Assembly: GCA_050485905.1 (NCBI GenBank)
Contig: JBJHCH010000074.1
Coordinates: 1-18,817 of the forward strand
Direction: 5' to 3'
DNA from: JAWLCA01 sp050485905
Lineage (GTDB): Bacteria; Pseudomonadota; Alphaproteobacteria; Rhodobacterales; Rhodobacteraceae
Length of the DNA: 18,817 nucleotides
The notes under the pieces are model-generated. The model worked only from the letters and a program-made list of their open reading frames with translations, had not been told where the DNA came from and did not search any database. Below are positions 1 to 7,687 of this stretch, one piece after another. Position numbers and translations under genes: made by a program. Position 1 is the first letter of the stretch; each line of letters begins with the position of its first letter.

Positions 1-146
1 GAAAAGATCTGGATAGGGAAAACCAGGAAGGTGCTGAGAGCAGCAGTTTAGCCGCCGAACAGATTTGGACCCTATCCGCAGATCACCATTCCGGCCCGCG
101 GCCTGTAAGTGCCGCACCTTGAGGCCTGACAGAAGACCGCACTCGA

Positions 147-392
147 TCACATGCCAACACGGTCAGAAACCTCTTGCATCACGGGCGGCAACCACAGAAG
201 CACCTTGATCGTCAGGCACGTCTGGATCGCGGTATCGCTGTAGGTCTGCCGTCGGCCACGCCTGCCTGTCGGCGCGGCATCCCAGCTCATCTCGGGGTCG
301 AACCAGATCGTCAGCGAGCCCCGGCGCTTGAGCGCTTCATTGTAGGCTGGCCAGTTCCTGGTCTTGTAGGTCGGGGGTGTGGGTTTGCTCAT
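147..392 (-). pseudogene. IS5-family transposase, N-terminal fragment
   Basis: The frame starts with MSKPTPPTYKTRNW, followed by WPAYNEALKRRGSLTIWFDP and a stretch ending in SDTAIQTCLTIKVL. This is the characteristic N-terminus of IS5-family (IS903-like) DDE transposases. About 67 residues are homologous. After KVL, near position 190, the frame runs into unrelated sequence and stops at 147, so the entire catalytic DDE core is absent and the fragment cannot be active. An ATG three codons upstream (399-401) is a possible alternative start, but the second copy at 18718 supports the ATG at 390-392. Confidence 0.8.
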
Positions 393-458
393 GCAGACCA
401 TCTAACCGCATGGATTCGCGATGTGAATCCTCAAAGGGAAGAGTTTTGCAACAACGCC
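190..458 (-). mobile_element. Truncated IS5-family element (IS903-like end), 5' part only
   Basis: Read on the minus strand, the element begins at about 458 with GGCGTTGTTGCAAAACTC, which resembles the ends of the IS903 group of IS5 elements. About 65 bp later a transposase start follows. The recognisable transposase ends near 190, so the 3' part and the other end are missing. The outer end lies inside the LysE-type gene at 459-780. Because only one end survives, no target duplication can be tested. A second copy with nearly the same coding start lies at the right edge of the window in the opposite orientation. Confidence 0.75.
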
Positions 459-780
459 CATGGGCCGCCTCCATGGCCGCAGGATCCGTTTGCGGCGGGG
501 CAGGACGAAGGAAGGTCCATCCGAGCCAGAGGATGTAGGACGCACCCGCAAGTCGCAGGGCAAGGAAGGCAACCGGATGGGTCATGAGCAGAGCGCCCGA
601 TCCGATGATGGAAAGCGTGGCCAGCAACGCGATCGCCACCAGATCGCCGTTCAGGGCGGCCAGTGCGCGGCGCCACCCGTAGGCAACGGCGTTGTTCACG
701 ATGAACACCGTGGACGGACCCGGCGTCGCAGCTTGGGCTGCGCGGACGAAGAGAAAGGCCAGAAAGGCCGAAAGTTCCAT
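459..780 (-). pseudogene. LysE/RhtB-type exporter, 3' end lost to IS insertion
   Basis: LysE/RhtB proteins are inner-membrane exporters of amino acids and related metabolites, normally about 200-210 residues with six membrane segments. The surviving part is about 105 residues. It begins MELSAFLAFL, carries the family motif AATPGPSTVFIVNNAVAYG (about 17-35), and has hydrophobic segments near 45-60 and 68-90. The start at 780 is preceded by AAAGGA at a good distance. At about 459 the reading frame enters the IS5 end, so roughly the second half is missing. The gene is divergent from the LysR-type regulator at 895, a common arrangement for LysE exporters and their regulators. Its substrate cannot be inferred. 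Confidence 0.8.
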
Positions 781-894
781 GCTCGCATCCTTTGACGACG
801 CTGCTATCGCGGATGCTCGCAAATTTCCGTTCCCTTGGGTAATTCGATAGTGCCATAGTCGCGCAAGCTGTGTCGCGAAACGGGGAACGCCGGA

Positions 895-1812
895 ATGAAC
901 ATCGAGGATCTACAGACATTCGTCGCCGTGGCCGACGCCGGGGGGGTCTCGGCCGCCGCGCGCCGGCTCGGCGTCTCCAAGTCGATCGTGAGCAGGCGGC
1001 TCGTCCGGATCGAGGCGGAACTCGGCACACAGCTCCTCGCAAGGACGACCCGCGGTGCCGCGGTCACCGAGGCGGGCTCGACGTTCAGGGACCATGCGGC
1101 CCGGGCCAGCGCCGAGATCGATACGGCGCGGGAAACGATCTTGCCGACTGGTGGGTTGCGTGGCCGTTTCAGGGTCGCCATGCCGCTGTCGCTCGGGCCA
1201 ACACACTTCGCCCCCGCGCTCGTGGTAATGGCACAACGCCACCCGCACCTGCATATCCAGACGTCCTACAGCGACCGTTTCGTCGATCTGATCGCGGAAG
1301 GTTTCGATTGCGCCCTTCGCGTTGGATACCTTCCGGATTCCAACCTGATCGCGAAGCGCATCGTACCGATTCATGGAACGCTTGTTGCAAGCCCGGACTA
1401 TATCAAGGCGCATGGGGCGCCCGAGACGCCGGACGAGATTGTCGCACATGAAGCGCTCATGCAGGGAACGGAACCTTGGCAATTCCTGGATGGCGACAAG
1501 ATCGTCACGGTTCAGCCGCAGGGCAGGTTCAAGGCCAACAGCGCAGCAGCGCTCGCCGGCGCATCCGCGGCAGGGCTCGGTATCGCCTGGCTCCCCGACT
1601 GCATCATTGCTGAGTATCTGGCTTCCGGCGCCCTTGTCCCGATCATGACCCGCTATCCGGCGCCATCGGCGGGCGCCTATGTCGTCCGGCCGCCCGGTCA
1701 GCATCCCGCGCGAAAAATCCGCGTCCTGGCCGAAGTGCTGATCGAACACTGCGCACGAGATCCGGCCATGTGGGGGCTCGACCGCCAGGATCCGAACGAC
1801 GCAAGGCGCTGA
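895..1812 (+). CDS. LysR-type transcriptional regulator
   Basis: The product is 305 residues, typical for LysR-type regulators. Residues 1-60 form the winged helix-turn-helix: MNIEDLQTFVAVADAGGVSA, then AARRLGVSKSIVSRRLVRIE, then LGTQLLARTTRG. Residues from about 88 to 290 form the effector-binding domain, with GRFRVAMPLSLG, a central FDCALRVGYLPDS and GLGIAWLPD. This pattern fits the CrgA/DsdC-like branch of the family. It is divergent from the IS-broken LysE-type exporter, with about 114 bp between starts, so it probably controlled that gene and itself from the shared intergenic region. The pirin gene starts 232 bp downstream and could be another target. The effector is unknown. Confidence 0.9.
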   Translation: MNIEDLQTFVAVADAGGVSAAARRLGVSKSIVSRRLVRIEAELGTQLLARTTRGAAVTEAGSTFRDHAARASAEIDTARETILPTGGLRGRFRVAMPLSLGPTHFAPALVVMAQRHPHLHIQTSYSDRFVDLIAEGFDCALRVGYLPDSNLIAKRIVPIHGTLVASPDYIKAHGAPETPDEIVAHEALMQGTEPWQFLDGDKIVTVQPQGRFKANSAAALAGASAAGLGIAWLPDCIIAEYLASGALVPIMTRYPAPSAGAYVVRPPGQHPARKIRVLAEVLIEHCARDPAMWGLDRQDPNDARR

Positions 1813-2044
1813 TGGCAGACAGGTGCGGCGCCGAACCGCTTGCTGCGCGTGACCCGCCCGCGTTCCGCTTGGCGCGACACAGATGTATGCGTCCCGAGGC
1901 TAGCCACTGGTCGGCTGCAGCACCAATCTGCACCTCGAAAGCACCGGGATCGCCCAACCGCTCGGGCATTGCGGATGCGTCTGAATCAGGCCTTTGCGTC
2001 GGCGCGCACGTCGCCGACCGCGAGCCAAAGAAAGGACGACGCGC

Positions 2045-2980
2045 ATGAGTTGGAACCCGGCACTCGACCCCGGCTGCCCCGATGAGGTGGGCGTGGATGC
2101 GATCGAGACGCTCATCATTCCGCGTTCCCGTGATTTCGGTGGCTTCGAGGTGCGACGCGCGCTGCCTTCCCCGAAGCGACAGATGGTCGGGCCGTTCATC
2201 TTCTTCGACCAAGCTGGACCGGCCGAACTGCTGACCGGTCAGGGCATCGATGTCCGGCCGCATCCGCATATCGGCCTTGGCACGGTAACCTATCTTTTCC
2301 GCGGCGACTTCCACCACCGTGACAGCACCGGCGCCGATCAGGTGATCCGTCCTGGCGCTCTGAACTGGATGGTCGCCGGGCGCGGTGTCTCGCATTCCGA
2401 GCGCACATCGGCGGCCGCGCGCACCGGTCCAAACAGCCTGTTCGGCATACAGACATGGCTGGCCCTGCCCGATTCCCATGAAGATGTGGCACCCAGTTTC
2501 GAACATCACGGCAAGGAGGCGCTGCCGATGATCGAGGACCGTGGCTTGTCGGTTCGGCTGATCCTTGGGAATGCCTATGGAGCGACCGCGCCCGCGACGA
2601 TGCTGTCGGAAACCTTCTATGCCGATGTGAAGCTCGAGTCGGGTAGCCGACTGCCAATGCCGGACGACCACGAAGACAGGGGTATCTATATCGTCGAAGG
2701 CTCCATTTCAGTCGCAGGGCAGGATTTTGATGCGGGCAGGATGATGGTCTTCCGCCCGGGCGACAAGATCACGGTCGCCGCCGGCGACCGGGGCGCGCGG
2801 CTCATGATCCTTGGTGGCGCGACATTCTCAGGCCCCCGCTACATCTGGTGGAACTTCGTGGCCTCGTCACGCGAGCGGATCGAGGAGGCCAAGGCCGAGT
2901 GGCGGGCCGAGAGATGGGGCAAGGGGCGCTTCGATCTTCCGGTCGATGACCGCGACGAACATATCCCGTTGCCGGACTGA
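2045..2980 (+). CDS. Pirin family protein
   Basis: The product is 311 residues, a normal length for bacterial pirins, which are bicupin proteins binding a metal (Fe in the studied cases); some have quercetinase activity or bind other proteins. The N-terminal cupin shows the metal ligands: His73 and His75 in RPHPHIGLGTVTYLFRG, and His117 and Glu119 in GRGVSHSER. The C-terminal pirin domain spans about 180-290. The chosen ATG follows AAAGGA at about 8 bases. An in-frame upstream ATG at 1994 would add a basic extension unlike the family. It lies downstream of the LysR-type gene on the same strand. The cellular role is unassigned. Confidence 0.9.
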   Translation: MSWNPALDPGCPDEVGVDAIETLIIPRSRDFGGFEVRRALPSPKRQMVGPFIFFDQAGPAELLTGQGIDVRPHPHIGLGTVTYLFRGDFHHRDSTGADQVIRPGALNWMVAGRGVSHSERTSAAARTGPNSLFGIQTWLALPDSHEDVAPSFEHHGKEALPMIEDRGLSVRLILGNAYGATAPATMLSETFYADVKLESGSRLPMPDDHEDRGIYIVEGSISVAGQDFDAGRMMVFRPGDKITVAAGDRGARLMILGGATFSGPRYIWWNFVASSRERIEEAKAEWRAERWGKGRFDLPVDDRDEHIPLPD

Positions 2981-3080
2981 GCGACCATGGCGAGATGATT
3001 GCCGGGTCGCAAGTCAGGCGCCCCTGCAGCCAAACGACCGACTCCCGTGCGGGAGCGTACCTGGATGGAGAAGACGCGCA

Positions 3081-4340
3081 ATGAGCACCACCTGGCCCCG
3101 ACTCGACTACCTTGAATGGCGCGAGACCTGTTCCGCCCTGCATCTGTATCTGCAGATCGTCGGGAAATACCGGCTGGCGCATACGCCCTGGCTCAACCAT
3201 TCCTGGAACGCGACATTCTATGTCACACCGACCGGCCTCACATCCTCGCCGATACCGGACGGTCCGGGGATCGAGATCCGGTTCGATTTCCTCGAGCACA
3301 GGGTCATAGGGACCTGCGGCAACGGCCGCGTGGCGACATTCGCGCTGGGGCCGACCACGGTCGCGGCGTTTCGCGCGAATTTCGTGAAGCTGATCACCGA
3401 CCTCGGCGGCACGTCGACCTTCAACGACACGCCGAACGAGGTGCCCAACCCTGTCCCGTTCAGCGAGGATCATCGCGACCGCCCCTATGACCGGGATGCG
3501 GTGCAGCGCTACCATCAGGCATTGGTGGCGATTGACAGGGTCTTGGGCAGGTTCCGGACCTCTTTTCTCGGCAAGTCCAGCCCCGTTCACCTGTTCTGGG
3601 GGGCGCTCGATCTGGCGGTCACCCGCTTCTCTGGCCGCCGCGCGCCGCTCCACCCTGCCGGGATCCCTTCGCTGCCGGACGACGTGGCACAGGAAGCCTA
3701 TGACCGCGAAGTGTCCTCGGCTGGGTTCTGGCCGGGCGGCAATGGCATCGACTATGCGGCCTTCTATGCATACGCCTATCCGACGCCCGCCGGCTATCGG
3801 AGCGCCACGGTCCAGCCCGATGCGGCGTTCTGGCACGAAGGCCTGTCGGAGTTCATCCTGCCCTACGATGCCGTGCAGGCCGCGGCCGATCCCGACGCGG
3901 CCCTGATGGCCTTTCTGGTTTCGACCTACGAGGCCGCCGCCGACCTGGGACAGTGGGACCGCGAGTTGCTGGAATGCGTCCCCGGCCAGCCGCGCAAGGT
4001 GCGCCGCCCCAGCGCCGGCCGGGCAGGGGATGCGCCCTCGCCGACTGACGTGCCGGTGGAGCGGGAAGACGGCGCCACGAAGGGCCGCTACCGCCTGGTC
4101 ATCGACGGCGCCGAGGCCGAGATGACCTACAGCCGCGCCGGCGACAGTCTCATCATCATCGACCACACCGAAGTTCCGGCCGTCTTGCGCGGGCGGAAGG
4201 CGGGCGAGCGGCTGGTGCGCCAGGCGGTCGAGGACGCGCGGCGCGACAAGGTCACGATCGTGCCGCTCTGCCCGTTTGCCAAGGCGCAGTTCGGCCGCCA
4301 TCCGGAATGGCAGGACGTGTTGCGCCAGCCGAAGAGCTGA
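3081..4340 (+). CDS. DUF5996-like domain fused to a GNAT acetyltransferase domain
   Basis: The product is 419 residues. Residues 1-302 match my recollection of the DUF5996 family: WPRLDYLEWRETCSALHLYL, then HTPWLNHSWNATFYVTPTGL, a central KSSPVHLFWGALDLAVTRFSG, and SAGFWPGG followed by AFYAYAYPTP. The function of that family is unknown. After a low-complexity linker (about 303-335), residues 336-413 form a small GNAT-type domain of the YidJ/Gcn5-related kind (acyl-CoA binding by family), with HTEVPAVLRGRKAGERLVRQ and then VTIVPLCPFAK and RHPEW. The usual partner of DUF5996 is no GNAT domain, as far as I know. The ATG is preceded by GGATGGAG. A 100-bp gap separates it from pirin. Enzymatic activity of either part is inferred only. 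Confidence 0.8.
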   Translation: MSTTWPRLDYLEWRETCSALHLYLQIVGKYRLAHTPWLNHSWNATFYVTPTGLTSSPIPDGPGIEIRFDFLEHRVIGTCGNGRVATFALGPTTVAAFRANFVKLITDLGGTSTFNDTPNEVPNPVPFSEDHRDRPYDRDAVQRYHQALVAIDRVLGRFRTSFLGKSSPVHLFWGALDLAVTRFSGRRAPLHPAGIPSLPDDVAQEAYDREVSSAGFWPGGNGIDYAAFYAYAYPTPAGYRSATVQPDAAFWHEGLSEFILPYDAVQAAADPDAALMAFLVSTYEAAADLGQWDRELLECVPGQPRKVRRPSAGRAGDAPSPTDVPVEREDGATKGRYRLVIDGAEAEMTYSRAGDSLIIIDHTEVPAVLRGRKAGERLVRQAVEDARRDKVTIVPLCPFAKAQFGRHPEWQDVLRQPKS

Positions 4341-4477
4341 CGTTAAATCGGGTCCGGTGCAGCCGCCGGACTGAGGGAACCATCGCCCGCTTTCGAACGG
4401 TAGCGGCGGCCGGCATCACAGAGGAAATGACGCCTGGCGCTGCCGCGCCGGCGCTCCAGTTGTTGAGGGGCAAGCCA

Positions 4478-6256
4478 ATGGCCGCAGAAGGGTTGGCGCC
4501 GACCATCGGCCCGGTGGTTGTGCTGATGGGGGCGGCGGTGATTGCCGTGCCGCTTTTTCGGCGTCTGGGGCTGGGATCCGTACTGGGGTATTTTGCCGCC
4601 GGGGCGCTTGTCGGGCCTTCGGTGCTGGGGCTCTTCACCGATCCGGACGCGATCCTGCACTTCGCAGAGCTGGGCGTGGTGATGTTCCTGTTCGTCATCG
4701 GGCTTGAATTGCGTCCGCAGAAGCTCTGGGCGCTGCGGGGGCAGATCTTCGGGCTGGGGCTGGCCCAGGTGAGCCTCGCGACAGCCCTGCTGACCGTGAC
4801 GGGTGTCGTAGTATTTGCGCTGCCGCCGGTCACGGCCTTCATCGCCGGGGCCGGGTTCGTCCTGTCCTCGACCGCTGTGATCATGTCGACCTTGCAGGAG
4901 CGCGGCGAGATCGCCACCCCGGAGGGGCAGAAGTCCGTCTCTATCCTGCTGTTCGAAGATCTGCTGATCGTGCCATTGCTGGCGGTCGTGGCCTTCCTCT
5001 CGCCGCTCGGGCAGGGCGAGGGGGGCCTGGGCGCCGGCGCCCTGGCGTTGGCCGGGCTGGCGGTGCTGTTGGTGGCGGGGCGCTGGCTTCTGGATCCGTT
5101 CTTCGCGCTGCTGGCGCGAGCCCGCGCCCGCGAAGTCCTGAGCGCCGGGGCCCTGCTGGTGGTGCTGGGCGCGGCGCTGCTCATGGAGGCCGTGGGCCTG
5201 TCGATGGCGATGGGTGCGTTTCTGGCCGGGGTGCTGCTTTCCGGCTCAAGCTATCGCCATCAGATCGAAAGCGACATCGAGCCGTTCAAGGGCCTTCTGA
5301 TGGGGCTGTTCTTCCTGGCGGTCGGAATGTCGCTGAACCTCGCCGTCGTCGCCGCGGAATGGCCGCTGCTGCTGGCCATGCTGGTTGCCTATGTTCTGGT
5401 CAAGGCGGCGGCCATCTATGCGACCGCGCGGGCCTTTGGCGGAGCCAATCTGGCCGCCTTGCGCCGTACTATCATGTTTGCCCAAGGCGGCGAATTCGCC
5501 TTCGTCCTCTATACCGCCGCGCTGGCCGGCGGGGTCATCGATGCCCGGGATAATGCGATTTTCGCCACGGTCGTCATCCTGTCAATGGCGATCACACCGC
5601 TGATCCTGATCGCTGCCGACCGCCTGTTGCGCAATCGGAGTATCACGCTGGACGGCGTCGAGGCGGCGAATGGGCTGAAAGGGCAGGTGCTGGTGATCGG
5701 CTTCGGGCGCTTTGGTCAGATCGCGTTGCAAATGCTGCTGGCGAGGGGCGCGCAGGTGTCCGTCATCGACAACAACCCCGACCGCATCCGCGAGGCCGCG
5801 CGCTTCGGCTTCAAGGTCTACTACGGCGATGGCACGCGGCTTGACATCCTCCACGCGTCAGGCGCGGAGCGGGCGCAGGTGATCCTGATCTGTATCGATG
5901 ATCGCAGCGCGGTCAACGCCATCGCGGCGTTGGTCCGGCACAAATTCCCGCATGCCACCGTGCTGGCGCGCAGCTACGACCGCGGCCATTCGATGGAGCT
6001 GATCCGTGCAGGCGTCGATTTCGAGATCCGCGAGACAGTCGAGTCGGCCCTGCTGATGGGAGCCGAAGGCCTGCGCCGCCTTGGGCTGGACGAGGCGAGC
6101 GTGACCGAAGCGCTGGACGATGTCCGCCGCCGCGATGCACAGCGCCTGACCGAACAGGTGCAGGGCGACATCATGTCCGGGCGCGACAAGTTGCTGCCAG
6201 CACCGGTGCCGGAGCCTCTGGCTTCCGTTCAACCTGTTCAGAAATCAAACACCTAG
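4478..6256 (+). CDS. CPA2 (Kef-type) monovalent cation:proton antiporter with RCK domain
   Basis: The product is 592 residues, close to KefB/KefC size. Residues 1-385 are a multi-span membrane antiporter domain with landmarks GYFAAGALVGPSVLG (37-51), FVIGLELRP (72-80), SVSILLFEDLLIVPLLA (153-169) and GLFFLAVGMSLN (276-287). A cytoplasmic TrkA-N/RCK Rossmann domain follows at about 401-520 with the nucleotide-binding loop VIGFGRFGQ (406-414) and an acidic end of strand two (VIDNN). Such proteins expel K+ (or Na+) in exchange for protons and are gated by nucleotide or thiol ligands; no KefF/KefG-type ancillary gene is nearby. Start: ATG after GAGGGG; an in-frame ATG at 4427 is possible but its AGAGGA is too close. 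Confidence 0.88.
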   Translation: MAAEGLAPTIGPVVVLMGAAVIAVPLFRRLGLGSVLGYFAAGALVGPSVLGLFTDPDAILHFAELGVVMFLFVIGLELRPQKLWALRGQIFGLGLAQVSLATALLTVTGVVVFALPPVTAFIAGAGFVLSSTAVIMSTLQERGEIATPEGQKSVSILLFEDLLIVPLLAVVAFLSPLGQGEGGLGAGALALAGLAVLLVAGRWLLDPFFALLARARAREVLSAGALLVVLGAALLMEAVGLSMAMGAFLAGVLLSGSSYRHQIESDIEPFKGLLMGLFFLAVGMSLNLAVVAAEWPLLLAMLVAYVLVKAAAIYATARAFGGANLAALRRTIMFAQGGEFAFVLYTAALAGGVIDARDNAIFATVVILSMAITPLILIAADRLLRNRSITLDGVEAANGLKGQVLVIGFGRFGQIALQMLLARGAQVSVIDNNPDRIREAARFGFKVYYGDGTRLDILHASGAERAQVILICIDDRSAVNAIAALVRHKFPHATVLARSYDRGHSMELIRAGVDFEIRETVESALLMGAEGLRRLGLDEASVTEALDDVRRRDAQRLTEQVQGDIMSGRDKLLPAPVPEPLASVQPVQKSNT

Positions 6257-6309
6257 AAGCCGAGAGTTGACCGAGTTCGAAAGCTGCTTTGCACCACGAC
6301 ATTGGCATG

Positions 6310-6808
6310 CTCAAGGGCGGGTTCGAGGCCGCGCCCGTGGCGCTGTGAGGCGAGGATCTGCCGATCTAGCGCTGCATGGCTCACAAGCATCACAACCTCC
6401 TGGCACACGCCCCGAAGCACATTCGGGACGAGGTGGCCGAGGGCTACCGAGACATGATCTACGCCGACACTGCGCCCGAGATCGAGAAGAGGCGCAAGGC
6501 CTTCCTGTGCAAATGGCACCTGAAGTGCCGGACGGTCGCCGACAGCCTCGGGAAACAGGTGATCGGCTCTTCACCTTCCCCCACCTCGATCCATCACAAT
6601 TGAAGTCCGCGCGGACCACCACGCCATCGAGCGCCTGCACGAGGAGTTCCGCCGCCGCATCAAGACCCAGATCGTGCTACCCTGCGCCGAGACGGTGCCA
6701 AAGCTGGTCTAGGCGCTGATCACCTCCGGCCAGATCCAGATGCGGAAGGTTGACCGGTGGCAGACCCTGTCTCAACCGCTCGAACCGATGCGCCTTGACC
6801 TCGCCGCC
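6310..6808 (+). pseudogene. IS256-family transposase, decayed C-terminal half
   Basis: Three frames together spell the C-terminal half of an IS256 (mutator-type) transposase. From 6310 the pieces read GGFEAA, then GEDLPI, RC and HKHHNLLAHAPKHIRDEV, with stops TGA (6346-6348, where Trp is expected) and TAG (6367-6369, where Gln is expected). After about 6545 the frame moves to one spelling GDRLFTFPHLDPSQLKSA. From about 6602 a third frame spells AIERLHEEFRRRIKTQIVLP and QIQMRKVDRWQTLSQPLEPM, interrupted by TAG at 6710-6712. The N-terminal half and its catalytic Asp residues are not present, so the gene is dead. Confidence 0.85.
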
Positions 6809-6877
6809 CGAGAAACCAATCCTTCACATGCCCGGATTGCGCCATCAGGGAATCTACACAGCATTCGCGACGCGACC
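6310..6877 (+). mobile_element. IS256-family element remnant, right half
   Basis: The remnant comprises the decayed transposase and a probable right end. At 6847-6877 the sequence AGGGAATCTACACAGCATTC followed by GCGACGCGACC resembles the terminal repeat typical of IS256 elements, where a GGGAATCTACAC block sits at the inner side of the end. The left end was not found; homology starts abruptly near 6310, about 50 bp after the stop of the antiporter gene. The remnant separates the antiporter gene (plus) from the convergent ABC transporter operon (minus). Confidence 0.7.
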
Positions 6878-6940
6878 GGGGATCGCATGACAGGGCCCGG
6901 TTCGGAAGTGTTGATTGTGCTGATAGGATCGGCGGGATGT

Positions 6941-7687
6941 TCAGGCCCTTTCTATCGCCCCGGTGATCAGTCCTGTCGCCTCCTCGGCTGAACTGTCGGA
7001 AATCAGTTTGTCGGCCACCTTTCGCCCGCGACGCAGTACGATCAGGCGATCTGCTACGGTGAATACATCGGGCATCCGATGGCTGATGAGAACGACCGTT
7101 ACCCCCTGATCCTTGAGCCTGAGGATCAGGTCGAGCACTTCAGCCACTTGCCGGACACTGATGGCAGCGGTAGGTTCGTCCATCAAGACGATCCGGGCAT
7201 TGATCAGCCGGGTCCGGGCGATCGCCACCGCCTGCCGCTGCCCACCCGACATCATGCGGACCACATCGCGCGGGCGCGTCTCGGATTTCAGTTCTGCGAA
7301 AAGCTCCGCCGCGCGGTCGGCCATCGCGCGATAATCGAGGATGCGTAGCGGGCCTATCCGCCTTGTTATCTCTCGCCCGAGAAAGACATTGTCCGCCGCA
7401 GTAAGGTTATCGCAAAGCGCCAAATCCTGATAGACGACCTCAATGCCCTGATCGCGGGCATCAAGGCTGTCGGCAAAGCGGGTCGGCCTGCCGCCAAGCA
7501 AGATCTCGCCTGAGGTAGGCTGGAAATTCCCGGCAATCAGCTTGACCGTCGTGGATTTGCCCGCGCCGTTATCGCCCATCAGTCCCACGATCTCGCCGGG
7601 CATCAGGGCGAGATCCAAATCCTCTAGGGCGTGGATTGCGCCATACTGCTTGGATACGTTTCGGAGTTCGAGAACAGGCCCCGTCAC
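6941..7687 (-). CDS. Sugar-type ABC transporter ATP-binding protein, single domain
   Basis: The product is 248 residues and energises import through the neighbouring permease. All motifs are present: Walker A GDNGAGKST (38-46), Q-loop VVYQD (Gln87), signature MSGGQ (146-150), Walker B RIVLMDE (165-171) and the H-loop ISHRM (His203). Most ribose-type importers use a duplicated ATPase of about 500 residues (RbsA/XylG). A single domain of this length matches the fructose FrcA-type arrangement, so the protein presumably dimerises. The start is GTG at 7685-7687, overlapping the TGA of the permease gene (GTGA), which points to translational coupling. No clear terminator lies downstream. Confidence 0.88.
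   Translation of the reverse strand: MTGPVLELRNVSKQYGAIHALEDLDLALMPGEIVGLMGDNGAGKSTTVKLIAGNFQPTSGEILLGGRPTRFADSLDARDQGIEVVYQDLALCDNLTAADNVFLGREITRRIGPLRILDYRAMADRAAELFAELKSETRPRDVVRMMSGGQRQAVAIARTRLINARIVLMDEPTAAISVRQVAEVLDLILRLKDQGVTVVLISHRMPDVFTVADRLIVLRRGRKVADKLISDSSAEEATGLITGAIERA

Noticed and set aside
845..861. Imperfect dyad CGATAGTGCCATAGTCG as LysR-type operator between exporter and regulator genes
   Set aside because: The location is right, but only about 10 of 17 bases are symmetric and no second site with helical spacing was seen; too weak to list as a feature.
1643..2671. Minus-strand open frame spanning the LysR-pirin gap
   Set aside because: It overlaps recognised plus-strand genes on both sides and has Arg/Ser-rich, low-similarity content; no start context.
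2802..4301. Long minus-strand open frame opposite the DUF5996-GNAT gene
   Set aside because: It is a GC-rich antisense shadow: no family motifs, while the plus strand encodes recognisable domains across the same bases.
4353..4372. Stem GTCCGG / CCGGAC after the DUF5996-GNAT gene as a terminator
   Set aside because: The stem is only 6 bp, has no T-run, and such GC-rich pairs arise by chance in this sequence.
4252..5184. Minus-strand Ser/Thr/Pro-rich frame opposite the antiporter
   Set aside because: The composition is what the antisense of a hydrophobic GC-rich gene gives; no signal or family evidence.
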